Assembly (NCBI GenBank): GCA_035253645.1
Contig: DATFBW010000121.1
Span: forward strand, 1-13,082
Direction of reading: 5' to 3'
Source: DASYRX01 sp035253645
Lineage (GTDB): Bacteria; Gemmatimonadota; Gemmatimonadetes; Gemmatimonadales; Gemmatimonadaceae
DNA: 13,082 nucleotides
Numbering within the stretch: the first letter of the stretch is position 1; every line of letters begins with the position of its first letter. Position numbers and translations under genes: made by a program. The notes under the pieces are model-generated. The model did not search any database. It was not told where the DNA came from and saw only the letters and a list, made by a program, of their open reading frames with translations. Positions 1 to 7,442 of the stretch are shown piece by piece.

Positions 1-1
1 G

Positions 2-1366
2 GGCCCCGGCAAAGACGTTACGACGGACATCACCAGCAACACCACATGGCACGCGGACACGACCTACGTGCTCAAGGGGTTCATCCACGTCGCCAATGGC
101 GCCGTCCTCACGATCGAGCCAGGCACGGTCGTCAAGGGAGACTTCGCCACGTTAGGCGCGTCACTTTTTGTCCTGCGCGGCGCCCGCATCAACGCTGTTG
201 GTCGCGCGGACGCGCCAATCGTGTTCACATCATCGCGCACCGCTGGCCAGCGTCAACCCGGCGACTGGGGTGGCCTCATTATCGTTGGCAATGCACCGAT
301 CAGCCGGACGGGTGTCGATGTTGAGCTCGAAGGCACAGGAACCAGCACAGGAACCACGCCGGGGACGAACTATCGCGTCAACTACAGCGGCGGCACCACC
401 GCGACCGACAACAGCGGTGAGCTGCGCTACGTGCGCGTCGAGTTCGCGGGATTTGCTCCCACGACAAACGCGGAGCTGAACAGCTTTACGTTCGCCGCAG
501 TGGGCAGTGGGACGCGCGCGAGCTTCCTGCAATCGTTAGCCGGACTCGATGACTCATTCGAATGGTTCGGCGGCGGATTCGACGCGACCAACCTGGTCTC
601 GTACGAGTCGGGCGACGATCACTTCGACATGGCCGAGGGCTTTAGCGGTCGTCTGCAGTACCTCATCGCGTTTCAGAGCGATGTGCTGACGCCACGTTCG
701 GGCGCGGGATCAACTGCCACCGATCCTGTTGGCGTTGAAAACGATGGATGCCCGTCCAATTCGGCCGGCTGCACGCAGGGCCATAACACGCAGCCTTACA
801 CGTCGCCCGTTATGGCGAATTTCACGCTTGTCGGTACAGGCGATGTAGCGACGTCTCAGGCGTCGGGTGGTTATGGCATGGTCCTGCGCCGTGGCACGGC
901 TGGCTACTACGTGAACGGCATCGTCGCCCGGTGGCCGCGCGCTGCCGTGAGCGTGCGCGATGTCGAGACGTATCAGCGTGCCGGGAGCGTGGCCATACCC
1001 GACCTAACGACTGCAGATCTCGCCGTTCGGAATTTGCTCTTCGTGCAGAATGGCGCGGATTTCCAGACCGGTCAGCAGCCTCCTTTTGACCTGACCGGCA
1101 ACGCACTGCGGAGCGCAGCAGTGGGTCAGACGACTGCAGCGCTGTTTACAGCGTTCCCGGCCACCACGTCGTCATCGACAACTGCCGCGAGCTTCGATTG
1201 GACGCCGCCTGCGGGCTCGATGGCAGTCACGGGCGGCCTAACGGCATTCACCGGTAAGCTTGCCACTAAGGCCGGAAGCGTGATCGCGGGTACATCCTAT
1301 GTAGGCGCAGCAGATCCCGCGGGGGCTAAATGGTGGGCGGGATGGACTGTATACGCGAAGAATTAG
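2..1366 (+). CDS. Secreted beta-helix-like repeat protein, 5'-truncated by window edge
   Basis: The reading frame is open from base 2, so the start lies outside the window. The GTG at 68 is an internal valine, because conserved-looking sequence (SNTTWHADTTYVLKGFIHV) continues upstream of it. The 454 visible residues are rich in Gly, Thr, Ser and Asn, as in exported surface proteins. Motifs I recognise from a family of large secreted proteins or lipoproteins in Bacteroidota and Gemmatimonadota are GAVLTIEPGTVVKGD, then GDWGGLIIVG, then GELRYVRVEFAG, then DDSFEWFGGGFDA, and a C-terminal WWAGWTVY close to the stop. These read as parallel beta-helix-like repeats. The N-terminal signal peptide is not visible. 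Family members are often encoded beside TonB-dependent receptors, so an outer-membrane or cell-surface role linked to uptake is plausible but inferred. No catalytic residues can be named. The CDS call is firm; the function is unknown. Confidence 0.85.
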   Translation, partial: GPGKDVTTDITSNTTWHADTTYVLKGFIHVANGAVLTIEPGTVVKGDFATLGASLFVLRGARINAVGRADAPIVFTSSRTAGQRQPGDWGGLIIVGNAPISRTGVDVELEGTGTSTGTTPGTNYRVNYSGGTTATDNSGELRYVRVEFAGFAPTTNAELNSFTFAAVGSGTRASFLQSLAGLDDSFEWFGGGFDATNLVSYESGDDHFDMAEGFSGRLQYLIAFQSDVLTPRSGAGSTATDPVGVENDGCPSNSAGCTQGHNTQPYTSPVMANFTLVGTGDVATSQASGGYGMVLRRGTAGYYVNGIVARWPRAAVSVRDVETYQRAGSVAIPDLTTADLAVRNLLFVQNGADFQTGQQPPFDLTGNALRSAAVGQTTAALFTAFPATTSSSTTAASFDWTPPAGSMAVTGGLTAFTGKLATKAGSVIAGTSYVGAADPAGAKWWAGWTVYAKN

Positions 1367-1373
1367 CCTGCCG

Positions 1374-2030
1374 GTGACGAAGAAATGGAGCAGGCTGCCG
1401 ATGACCGCCGGATTCATTCTGGCGGTCATCGACGCGTGTGCCTGCTACGATGCGCAAGCCGTCACCGATTCACTGCACAGTGATAGCGCTGCGCGCGCCA
1501 TCCAGGATTCGATAAATCGTGCGCAGCCGCACTACATCGTCGACAGCATCTTTCCGATAGCGGAAGAGATCCGCCGGTTCAACGCAGACTCACCTCCTGT
1601 CGACTCCTTGAGGGGTGGAGCGAAGGGGCGACAAGCACTCGTTAGGCGCTTCACAGCGGCTCTGGCAAAGCACGACACGGCGACGTTGCTCTCCTTGTTC
1701 GTCACGCGAGCCGAATTCGGCCAGTTGGTTTTTCCGGAGTCCCCACACGTGCGCCCGCCGTTCAAAACAAAGCCAAGCGTCATCTGGGGTCAGCTCGTAA
1801 ATGAGTCGGAGAAGAGCCTTTCCCGGCTCCTCCAACGCTTGGCTGGGCCCGCCGTGCAGATCAGCGGACTTGAGTGCCCCGCGCCGGAGCGCCACGGCAA
1901 GAATCTGATCTGGCGTCGATGCACAGTGCTCGTGCGGGACCCACAGCGAGGCGAAAAGAGGATGTGCTTGTTTACGATCCTCGAGCGCGGCGGACGCGCG
2001 AAGTTTCTCCTCTATACCACCGACTTCTAG
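1374..2030 (+). CDS. Hypothetical exported protein, 218 aa
   Basis: I do not recognise a family. The GTG start at 1374 gives a signal-peptide-like beginning: a basic segment (MTKKWSRL) followed by a short hydrophobic stretch (TAGFILAVIDAC). Cysteines at about residues 22 and 24 could be lipidated, but the lipobox is poor. An in-frame ATG at 1401 is an alternative start; it would remove the basic segment, so GTG is preferred. The rest looks like a soluble, mixed-charge periplasmic domain with several Ser/Asp-rich stretches and no membrane segment. Two cysteines lie in the C-terminal half (GLECPAP and WRRCTVL) with a third near the end (RMCLF). The gene starts 7 bp after the preceding stop, suggesting co-transcription with the secreted protein. 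It is followed by the pst regulatory gap. Coding is supported by length and GC pattern only. Confidence 0.65.
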   Translation: MTKKWSRLPMTAGFILAVIDACACYDAQAVTDSLHSDSAARAIQDSINRAQPHYIVDSIFPIAEEIRRFNADSPPVDSLRGGAKGRQALVRRFTAALAKHDTATLLSLFVTRAEFGQLVFPESPHVRPPFKTKPSVIWGQLVNESEKSLSRLLQRLAGPAVQISGLECPAPERHGKNLIWRRCTVLVRDPQRGEKRMCLFTILERGGRAKFLLYTTDF

Positions 2031-2057
2031 GGCTTTGGCAGTCACTTAGAGGCTCAC

Positions 2058-2097
2058 GTTTACATGGCCGTTACAATGCGGAGGGGGTTCGTAACGG
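2058..2097 (+). promoter_or_regulatory. Candidate Pho box / operator upstream of pstS
   Basis: Two similar hexamers, TTTACA (2059-2064) and GTTACA (2070-2075), lie exactly 11 bp apart, the spacing of direct repeats bound by PhoB/PhoP-type regulators. The second hexamer overlaps the left arm of a perfect 7-bp inverted repeat, CCGTTAC (2068-2074) and GTAACGG (2091-2097). The block lies 63 to 102 bp before the pstS start, where an activator site would be expected. The hexamers do not match the E. coli Pho box well, and no regulator gene is in the window. The call rests on spacing and position. No convincing -35/-10 pair could be assigned. Confidence 0.35.
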
Positions 2098-2145
2098 GAC
2101 GAAGTACAACTTTCGCGATCTCGATCCCCGCCGATCACCTCACTT

Positions 2146-2150
2146 AAGGA
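2146..2150 (+). promoter_or_regulatory. Ribosome binding site of pstS
   Basis: The sequence AAGGA sits 9 nt before the ATG at 2160 and fixes that start. It is one of the few clear Shine-Dalgarno sequences here; most downstream pst genes start by stop/start overlap instead. Confidence 0.7.
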
Positions 2151-2159
2151 AGCAAAGCC

Positions 2160-3230
2160 ATGCGCCGAACTACATCATTGCTGCTCGGTCTTGGGGTTGT
2201 GGCGTGCACTTCGGGCGAGTCCGGAAAAATGGATAGCGCGGCCGGTGCGACATCCTCCGCTAATCTGACAGGCGCCGGCGCCACGTTTCCGTATCCGATC
2301 TACGCAAAGTGGATTTCGGACTACGAGGCGAAGACCGGCGTGGAAATCAACTACCAGTCGATTGGCTCTGGCGGCGGCGTTCGCCAGTTCCAGGAACAGA
2401 CAGTGGATTTCGGGGCGACCGACGCACCTATGTCGGATGAGGAGATTGGCAAAGCGAAGGGTGGAGCGGTGCTGCACTTCCCAACAGTCCTTGGCGCTGA
2501 CGTCGTCACGTATAACCTGCCGGGTGTGAGCCAATCGCTACGCCTAACGGGGGACGTGATCGCCGACATTTTTCTGGGCAAGGTCCAGAAATGGAATGAC
2601 CCCCGCATCGCATCGCTCAACGCCGGCGTCCGGCTTCCGAATCAGGATATTCTCGTCGTTCACCGGTCGGATGGTTCAGGCACGACATTCATATGGACCG
2701 ACTATCTGGCCACGGTGAGTCAAGCGTGGGCTTCTGGACCAGGTAAAGGAAAAGAAGTTCAGTGGCCAGTCGGACTTGGTGGAAAGGGGAATGAGGGAGT
2801 CGCAGGGCAGGTCAAGCAGACGCCCGGTGCAGTCGGTTATGTCGAACTGGCGTACGCGCACCAGAACAACTTGCCTGTGGCGCACGTCCGCAACGCGGCG
2901 GGGAATTTTGTCGAGCCCACTATCGAGTCGATTACCGCAGCGGCAGCGGGAGCAATGACGCGGATGGGTGCGGGAAGCGATTACCGCGTATCGATTGTCA
3001 ACGCGGAAGGCGCCAACTCCTATCCCATCTCGTCGTTCACGTGGCTTCTGGTCTACCAGAATCAGACCAACGACGCAAAGGGACGGGCATTGGTCGACTT
3101 CCTGCGATGGATTTACGCTGAAGGGCAGAACGCAGCCCCGGCGCTTGATTACGCGCCGCTTCCCGAAGCGATGCGACAGCAGCTGACGGCGCGTTTGTCG
3201 GAAATTCGTATCGGCAACGCCGTGCCGTGA
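2160..3230 (+). CDS. pstS: PstS, phosphate-binding lipoprotein of the Pst ABC transporter
   Basis: This is the extracytoplasmic receptor that captures inorganic phosphate and delivers it to PstCA. The 356-residue protein begins with a lipoprotein signal (MRRTTSLLLGLGVVAC) with the lipidated cysteine at 16, so it is likely membrane-anchored. The mature domain carries PstS landmarks: GAGATFPYPIY (38-48), SIGSGGG (67-73), DFGATDAPM (83-91) and the phosphate-contacting loop RSDGSGTT (169-176), then TPGAVGYVE (221-229). The length matches the family. The start is set by a good ribosome binding site. The stop TGA overlaps the GTG start of pstC (GTGA, 3227-3230), indicating translational coupling. 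One CTA-ACG codon pair (2544-2549) belongs to a CGTTAGGC-type motif. Expression is presumably induced by phosphate limitation through the upstream repeats; this is inferred. Confidence 0.96.
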   Translation: MRRTTSLLLGLGVVACTSGESGKMDSAAGATSSANLTGAGATFPYPIYAKWISDYEAKTGVEINYQSIGSGGGVRQFQEQTVDFGATDAPMSDEEIGKAKGGAVLHFPTVLGADVVTYNLPGVSQSLRLTGDVIADIFLGKVQKWNDPRIASLNAGVRLPNQDILVVHRSDGSGTTFIWTDYLATVSQAWASGPGKGKEVQWPVGLGGKGNEGVAGQVKQTPGAVGYVELAYAHQNNLPVAHVRNAAGNFVEPTIESITAAAAGAMTRMGAGSDYRVSIVNAEGANSYPISSFTWLLVYQNQTNDAKGRALVDFLRWIYAEGQNAAPALDYAPLPEAMRQQLTARLSEIRIGNAVP

Positions 3231-4219
3231 CCGAGACCGCCGGAGCGGTCAGCGCGGATGCCGCGGCAGGCATCGCTAACCTCGCTGCCGGAGATATCGA
3301 AGGACGCTCGTTAGGCGACCGCATTTACCGCGCGGTCACAACGCTGTTTGCGGCAACAGTACCCATCCTGCTCGCGCTCATCGCCATCGAAGTGATGATT
3401 GCGGCCTGGCCTGCCTTTGCCCGGTTTGGACCAGGGTTTCTTACGTCCAGCGCCTGGGATCCCGTGCGGTCGCAATTCGGCGCTGCCCCCATGATCTTCG
3501 GCACGCTTGTATCCTCGCTTTTGGCGCTGCTCATCGCCACGCCATTCGCGTTAGGCGTTGCCATCTTCCTTGCCGAGTTCGCGCCTCCCCGGTTACGGCA
3601 GCCGGTCGCCTTCACTGTCGATCTCCTGGCCGCGGTACCAAGTGTCGTGTACGGCCTGTGGGGTGTGTTCGTGCTGATTCCGTTTTTGCGCACGACCGTC
3701 TCACCCTTTCTCCGCGAGACGCTTGGCCTGGGAGCCTTACCCATGTTTGCCGGCGCGGACTACGGGTATCACATGCTATCCGCGTCTGTCATCCTGGCCA
3801 TCATGATCCTCCCCTACACGTCGGCCGTGGCGCGGGAGGTGTTGCTCGCCGTGCCGCGCTCCCAGCGAGAAGCCGCGCTGGCACTTGGCGCCACTAAGTG
3901 GGAGGTCATCCGCGACGCGGTGGTGCCTTATGCACGCAGTGGAATCATCGGCGGCGTCATCCTCGGCCTGGGTCGCGCGTTAGGCGAAACGATGGCCGTC
4001 ACCATGCTTATTGGCAATCGCCACGAGATCTCGGCGTCCCTCTTTGCGCCGGGATACACCATGGCGTCGGTCATTGCCAATGAGTTCAGCGAAGCCACGG
4101 GCGACATGCATATCGCGGCCCTCATGGCCATCGGCGCGGTGCTCATGTTGACCACCCTCGTCGTGAACTTCATCGCGCGGTGGCTCGTCTGGCGTGTGTC
4201 GCACGGTTCGCGCGTATGA
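3227..4219 (+). CDS. pstC: PstC, phosphate ABC transporter permease
   Basis: This is one of the two inner-membrane permease subunits of the PstSCAB importer. The 330-residue protein has a polar, Ala-rich N-terminus of about 33 residues and then six hydrophobic segments (roughly 35-58, 85-117, 128-152, 182-208, 237-262, 296-320). The cytoplasmic EAA loop that docks on PstB is clear: REAALALGATKWEVI (214-228) with G about nine residues after the EAA, followed by GRALGETMAV (249-258), typical of PstC. DLLAAVPSVVYGLWG (132-146) is a further family motif. GTG is the start by 4-bp overlap with pstS; no other start fits better. Three CGTTAGGC octamers lie in this gene, each encoding a Leu-Gly pair with the rare codon TTA, including the conserved ALGE. 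Confidence 0.95.
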   Translation: MTETAGAVSADAAAGIANLAAGDIEGRSLGDRIYRAVTTLFAATVPILLALIAIEVMIAAWPAFARFGPGFLTSSAWDPVRSQFGAAPMIFGTLVSSLLALLIATPFALGVAIFLAEFAPPRLRQPVAFTVDLLAAVPSVVYGLWGVFVLIPFLRTTVSPFLRETLGLGALPMFAGADYGYHMLSASVILAIMILPYTSAVAREVLLAVPRSQREAALALGATKWEVIRDAVVPYARSGIIGGVILGLGRALGETMAVTMLIGNRHEISASLFAPGYTMASVIANEFSEATGDMHIAALMAIGAVLMLTTLVVNFIARWLVWRVSHGSRV

Positions 4220-5082
4220 CGTTCCGTGCCACTGGTCCTTCGCTCCGTCGGCGGAACGTCATCAACTCGGTGATGATCGGTCTGACGTACGGCGCCGCTC
4301 TCGTCGCCACGCTCCCCCTGCTCTTCATTCTCGGCTACCTGCTCCTCAAGGGTGCCACGAGCATCAACCTCAATTTCTTTACGCAGCTGCCTCCACCGCC
4401 CGGCGAAACGGGGGGTGGAATGGGCAACGCGATCATGGGGACGCTGCTGCTCATTGCTGTCGCCGCGAGCATCGGACTGCCCATTGGTATCGGCTCAGGG
4501 CTGTATCTCGCCGAGCGCGGCGAAAGCAAGCTGGCGAACGTCGTGCGTTTTCTGGCGGATGTGCTCAACGGCTTGCCTTCCATCGTCGTCGGCATCTTCG
4601 CGTGGCAGATCCTGGTCCGTCGTGTGGGACACTTCTCCGCGCTCGCGGGTGGGCTCGCGTTAGGCGCGATGATGATACCGCTGGTGTCACGCACCACTGA
4701 GGAGATGATTCGTCTGGTACCCGTTGCGCTCCGCGAGGCGGCTCTGGCACTAGGGTATCAGCGCTGGCGCACCTCCCTGGCCGTGGTGCTCCGCACCGCC
4801 CTTCCGGGAATCGTCACCGGTGCCTTGGTCGCCGTTGCTCGAATCGCGGGCGAAACAGCCCCGCTCCTGTTCACCGCGTTCGGCAATCAATTCTGGTCCT
4901 TCGCGATCGACGAGCCAATCGCGGCACTGCCGTTGCAGATATACGTGTTTGCTATCAGCCCATACGACGACTGGCACCGTTTGGCTTGGGCCGGTGCCTT
5001 GGTTCTGATCGGCGTTGTATTCGTTATCTCGCTGGCGGCGCGCGCCGCGACGCGCTCTCGCTTCGGTAGCCATGGCGACTGA
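4216..5082 (+). CDS. pstA: PstA, phosphate ABC transporter permease
   Basis: This is the second permease subunit, pairing with PstC. The 288-residue protein starts MTFRATGPSLRRRN and has about six hydrophobic segments beginning near residue 20. The EAA loop is REAALALGYQRWRT (173-186), followed by VARIAGETAPLLFTAFGNQFW (207-227), a PstA hallmark. ADVLNGLPSIVVGIFAW (114-130) matches the PstA form of the conserved third segment. I chose the ATG at 4216 because it overlaps the pstC stop as ATGA, like the other junctions. An upstream in-frame start at 4180 would add 12 residues and overlap pstC by 40 bp, which is less likely. The 3' end overlaps pstB1 by 11 bp. Confidence 0.95.
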   Translation: MTFRATGPSLRRRNVINSVMIGLTYGAALVATLPLLFILGYLLLKGATSINLNFFTQLPPPPGETGGGMGNAIMGTLLLIAVAASIGLPIGIGSGLYLAERGESKLANVVRFLADVLNGLPSIVVGIFAWQILVRRVGHFSALAGGLALGAMMIPLVSRTTEEMIRLVPVALREAALALGYQRWRTSLAVVLRTALPGIVTGALVAVARIAGETAPLLFTAFGNQFWSFAIDEPIAALPLQIYVFAISPYDDWHRLAWAGALVLIGVVFVISLAARAATRSRFGSHGD

Positions 5083-5908
5083 TCTGCGTCCCAAGTTCAC
5101 GCCCGCAAAGCCCGACGAGGGACGTGCACGGGCTTCGGAAGCGCAACAGGTCCGCATGCGCACGCGCGACCTCGATGCGTTTTTCGGAGCGACGCACGCC
5201 GTGCGCGGCGTTTCTCTCGACCTGGTCGACGGCAACGTCACCGCGGTGATTGGACCCTCCGGCTGCGGGAAGTCGACATTGCTCCGCTGTCTCAACCGCA
5301 TGCACGAAACGGTGCCTAACGCGCGTGTCGAAGGCGAGGTGCTCCTCGACGGAAAGGACATCTATGCGCGCGGCGTCAATCCGATCGCGGTGCGCCGGCG
5401 CATCGGCATGGTCTTCCAGCGGCCGACTCCATTTCCAACCATGAGCGTGCGCGATAACGTCGCGGCAGGACTCAAGGTGGCCGATGGAGGTTCGCCCCGA
5501 CGGACCGAGGTCGACCAGATCGTCGAGTCGGCCCTGCGACGCGCGGCCCTGTGGGACGAAGTGAAAGATCGCCTAACGAGCAGCGCGACGGCGCTCTCCG
5601 GGGGCCAGCAGCAGCGCATCTGCATCGCCCGCGCGATCGCGACACGCCCCTCAGTCCTCCTCCTCGACGAACCGACAGCGTCGCTCGATCCGCTGAGCAC
5701 GCAGAAGGTGGAGGAGCTGGTTTACGAGCTGCGCAAAGAGATCACAATCGTCATCGTCACGCACAACATGCAGCAAGCAGCGCGCGTTTCCGATACGACC
5801 GCATTCATGTTGAACGGGGAGCTCATCGAAGCCGCGCCGACGCGAGATTTGTTCACCTCACCACGCGACCCGCGCACAGAAGCGTACATCACAGGCAGGT
5901 TCGGATGA
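5072..5908 (+). CDS. pstB: PstB (first copy), phosphate transporter ATP-binding protein
   Basis: This ATPase powers the Pst importer. The 278-residue protein has Walker A GPSGCGKST (61-69), Q-loop Gln116 in MVFQRPTPFP, signature LSGGQQQR (175-182), Walker B VLLLDEP (195-201) and the switch His231. The segment FPTMSVRDNVAAGLKVADG differs from the second copy and, as I recall, is closer to the Q-loop region of actinobacterial PstB; that is memory, not a comparison I could run. A 28-residue polar N-terminal extension precedes the domain. The ATG at 5072 lies inside pstA (11-bp overlap). An in-frame upstream start at 5015 is unlikely, since it would overlap pstA by 68 bp and add an Arg-rich tail. 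No obvious Shine-Dalgarno is seen, so translation may be coupled to pstA. Confidence 0.95.
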   Translation: MATDLRPKFTPAKPDEGRARASEAQQVRMRTRDLDAFFGATHAVRGVSLDLVDGNVTAVIGPSGCGKSTLLRCLNRMHETVPNARVEGEVLLDGKDIYARGVNPIAVRRRIGMVFQRPTPFPTMSVRDNVAAGLKVADGGSPRRTEVDQIVESALRRAALWDEVKDRLTSSATALSGGQQQRICIARAIATRPSVLLLDEPTASLDPLSTQKVEELVYELRKEITIVIVTHNMQQAARVSDTTAFMLNGELIEAAPTRDLFTSPRDPRTEAYITGRFG

Positions 5909-6699
5909 CGGCCGTGGCACCCGCAGCAGCCGCGACCAAAGAGCTGATCGGCTCCATCGCCGCGCGCGAGTTCTCCTTCTGGTACGGCGACAACCAGGCG
6001 CTGTACGACATCACACTCGAGATTCCCGCGCGCGCGATCACGGCGCTCATTGGCCCATCGGGCTGCGGCAAGTCCACTTTCCTGCGCTCCATCAACCGCT
6101 TGAACGCGCTCATACTCAACACGCGCCACTCGGGGGAAATCCTCCTCGACGGCGAAAGTATCTTCGGCGGCACGATGGATACCGTACAGTTGCGACAGCG
6201 TGTCGGCATGGTCTTCCAGCGCTGGAATCCTTTTCCAAAGTCGATTTACGACAACGTCGCCTATGGCCCGCGCATCAACCTCAAGCCGTCAAAATCGGTC
6301 CTGGATGGCATGGTCGAGGAAGCGCTCCGGCGAGCCGCGTTATGGGACGAGGTGAAGGATCGCCTGCGTTCGTCCGCGTTAGGCCTCTCCGGCGGCCAGC
6401 AACAGCGGCTTTGCATCGCGCGCGCGCTTGCCAACAGGCCCGAAGTGCTGCTGCTCGATGAACCGGCCAGCGCCCTGGACCCCATCGCCACGCAAAAGAT
6501 CGAGGAGCTGCTCTATGAGCTCAAACGCGAGCTGACGATCGTCATCGTCACGCACAACCTGCAGCAAGCGGCGCGCGTCTCCGATCGCACCGTGTTTTTC
6601 TACCTCGGCCGACTGGTCGAGGTAGGTCCCACGCAGCGTATTTTCACAAGCCCGCGTGAGGCGCGCACTGAAGCGTATGTCACCGGGAGGTTTGGATGA
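5905..6699 (+). CDS. pstB: PstB (second copy), phosphate transporter ATP-binding protein
   Basis: This is a second complete ATPase of the same family, directly after the first with an ATGA overlap (5905-5908). Its 264 residues carry Walker A GPSGCGKST (50-58), Q-loop Gln105 in MVFQRWNPFP, signature LSGGQQQR (161-168), Walker B VLLLDEP (181-187) and switch His217. KSIYDNVAYGPRIN is the classical proteobacterial-type PstB segment, unlike the first copy. Both copies share RRAALWDEVKDRL and end in TEAY-TGRFG, so they are clear paralogues, and both look catalytically intact. They could form a heterodimeric ATPase on one PstCA or be alternative subunits. Longer upstream starts in this frame lie inside pstB1 and are rejected. 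One CGTTAGGC octamer (6377-6384) sits just before the signature motif. Confidence 0.94.
   Translation: MTAVAPAAAATKELIGSIAAREFSFWYGDNQALYDITLEIPARAITALIGPSGCGKSTFLRSINRLNALILNTRHSGEILLDGESIFGGTMDTVQLRQRVGMVFQRWNPFPKSIYDNVAYGPRINLKPSKSVLDGMVEEALRRAALWDEVKDRLRSSALGLSGGQQQRLCIARALANRPEVLLLDEPASALDPIATQKIEELLYELKRELTIVIVTHNLQQAARVSDRTVFFYLGRLVEVGPTQRIFTSPREARTEAYVTGRFG
6685..6690 (+). promoter_or_regulatory. Ribosome binding site of phoU
   Basis: GGGAGG lies 5 nt before the phoU ATG at 6696, inside the last codons of the second pstB. It confirms the phoU start, which also overlaps the preceding stop as ATGA. Confidence 0.65.
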
Positions 6700-7442
6700 G
6701 TCCTAACGAAAGCTCGGGCTTTCGCCACTTCCACGATCAACTCGCGACACTCAAGGAACGGCTCCTCGAGATGTCTGCGCACGCCGAGGAGCTCGTGGAC
6801 CTTTCGGTGGAAGCGCTGCTCACGCGCGACACGGGTAAAGCGGAGGCGGTGCTCCAGGGCGACGGAGACGTCGATCGGCTCGAGATCGAGGTAGAACGAC
6901 TCGCCGTCGAGCTACTCGCCCTGCAACAGCCGATGGCCCGCGACCTTCGCTTCATCGTGAGTGCCATCAAAATCTCCAGTGATCTCGAGCGCGTCGGCGA
7001 TCACGCCGTCAACATCGCGCAATGCGCGCTCCGGCTAACCAACGTCCCCGCCAGCTTCCTTCCGGATCCGGCAATCGAGGACATGGCGCGCCGCGCACGG
7101 CGCATGTTGAGCGACGCGCTCGACGCCTTCATCCGTGCCGACGGCGCGTTAGGCCGCGACGTCTGCCGTCGGGACGATCAGGTCGACGCGTTGCACGACT
7201 CCGTCTTCCGGATCATGCTCACGCACATGATGAGCGATCCGCGCACGATCAATCCTTCGCTCGAGCTGCTGTTAGTCAGTCGCAACCTGGAGCGGGTCGC
7301 CGACCTTGCCACCAACATCGGTGAGGACGCTGTCTTCCTTGCCGAAGGCAAATCGATCAAACACCACGCCGAGGAGCGCGAAGCAGCGATCGGGGCGACC
7401 GGGGCGACCGGGGCGACCGGGGCGACCGGGGTCGGATCTTGA
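6696..7442 (+). CDS. phoU: PhoU, phosphate uptake / Pho signalling regulator
   Basis: PhoU is a cytoplasmic all-helical metal-binding protein that links the Pst transporter to the PhoR/PhoB sensor system and restrains phosphate uptake. The 248 residues contain both PhoU half-repeats. The first metal motif, E98-xxx-D102-H103-xx-N106 (LERVGDHAVN), is complete. The second, LERVADLATN (198-207), keeps Glu, Asp and Asn but has Leu204 where His is usual. The C-terminus is odd: after the normal end (EDAVFLAEGKSIKHH) the protein continues with four Gly-Ala-Thr repeats from a 9-bp tandem repeat. It then ends GVGS with codons supplied by the left arm of the downstream inverted repeat. The start is supported by GGGAGG and an ATGA overlap. 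Codons 3-4 (CCT-AAC) are part of a CCTAACG motif. Confidence 0.94.
   Translation: MSPNESSGFRHFHDQLATLKERLLEMSAHAEELVDLSVEALLTRDTGKAEAVLQGDGDVDRLEIEVERLAVELLALQQPMARDLRFIVSAIKISSDLERVGDHAVNIAQCALRLTNVPASFLPDPAIEDMARRARRMLSDALDAFIRADGALGRDVCRRDDQVDALHDSVFRIMLTHMMSDPRTINPSLELLLVSRNLERVADLATNIGEDAVFLAEGKSIKHHAEEREAAIGATGATGATGATGVGS
7392..7427 (+). repeat. 9-bp tandem repeat (GGGGCGACC)x4 inside phoU 3' end
   Basis: Four perfect copies of GGGGCGACC (7392-7400, 7401-7409, 7410-7418, 7419-7427) are followed by a diverged fifth, GGGGTCGGA (7428-7436), which is the start of the inverted repeat. Read in frame the copies encode Gly-Ala-Thr. The unit is a multiple of three, so changes in copy number would lengthen or shorten PhoU without a frameshift. 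The repeat looks as though it grew from the terminal GGGGTCGG of the neighbouring element, or by slippage beside its hairpin. Confidence 0.95.

Noticed and set aside
534..540. CGTTAGC as another octamer copy (also GCTAACC at 3275 and 7034, and GCTAACG at 10596)
   Set aside because: It differs at the seventh core base. Such variants were left out of the count so as not to inflate it.
1590..2045. 151-codon open frame on the minus strand opposite the hypothetical gene
   Set aside because: The plus-strand gene has a signal-peptide-like start and close spacing to its neighbour. This frame has neither, though without a family match the choice is not absolute.
4180..4215. Longer pstA start adding 12 residues
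   Set aside because: It would overlap pstC by 40 bp. The ATG at 4216 gives the same 4-bp ATGA overlap seen at the other junctions.
5551..5904. N-terminal extension of the second pstB
   Set aside because: It lies wholly inside pstB1 in another frame, and the translated sequence is Arg/His-rich with no domain. The ATPase starts at 5905.
7392..7436. CRISPR-like array
   Set aside because: The units are 9 bp, contiguous and in frame, with no spacers; it is a tandem repeat.
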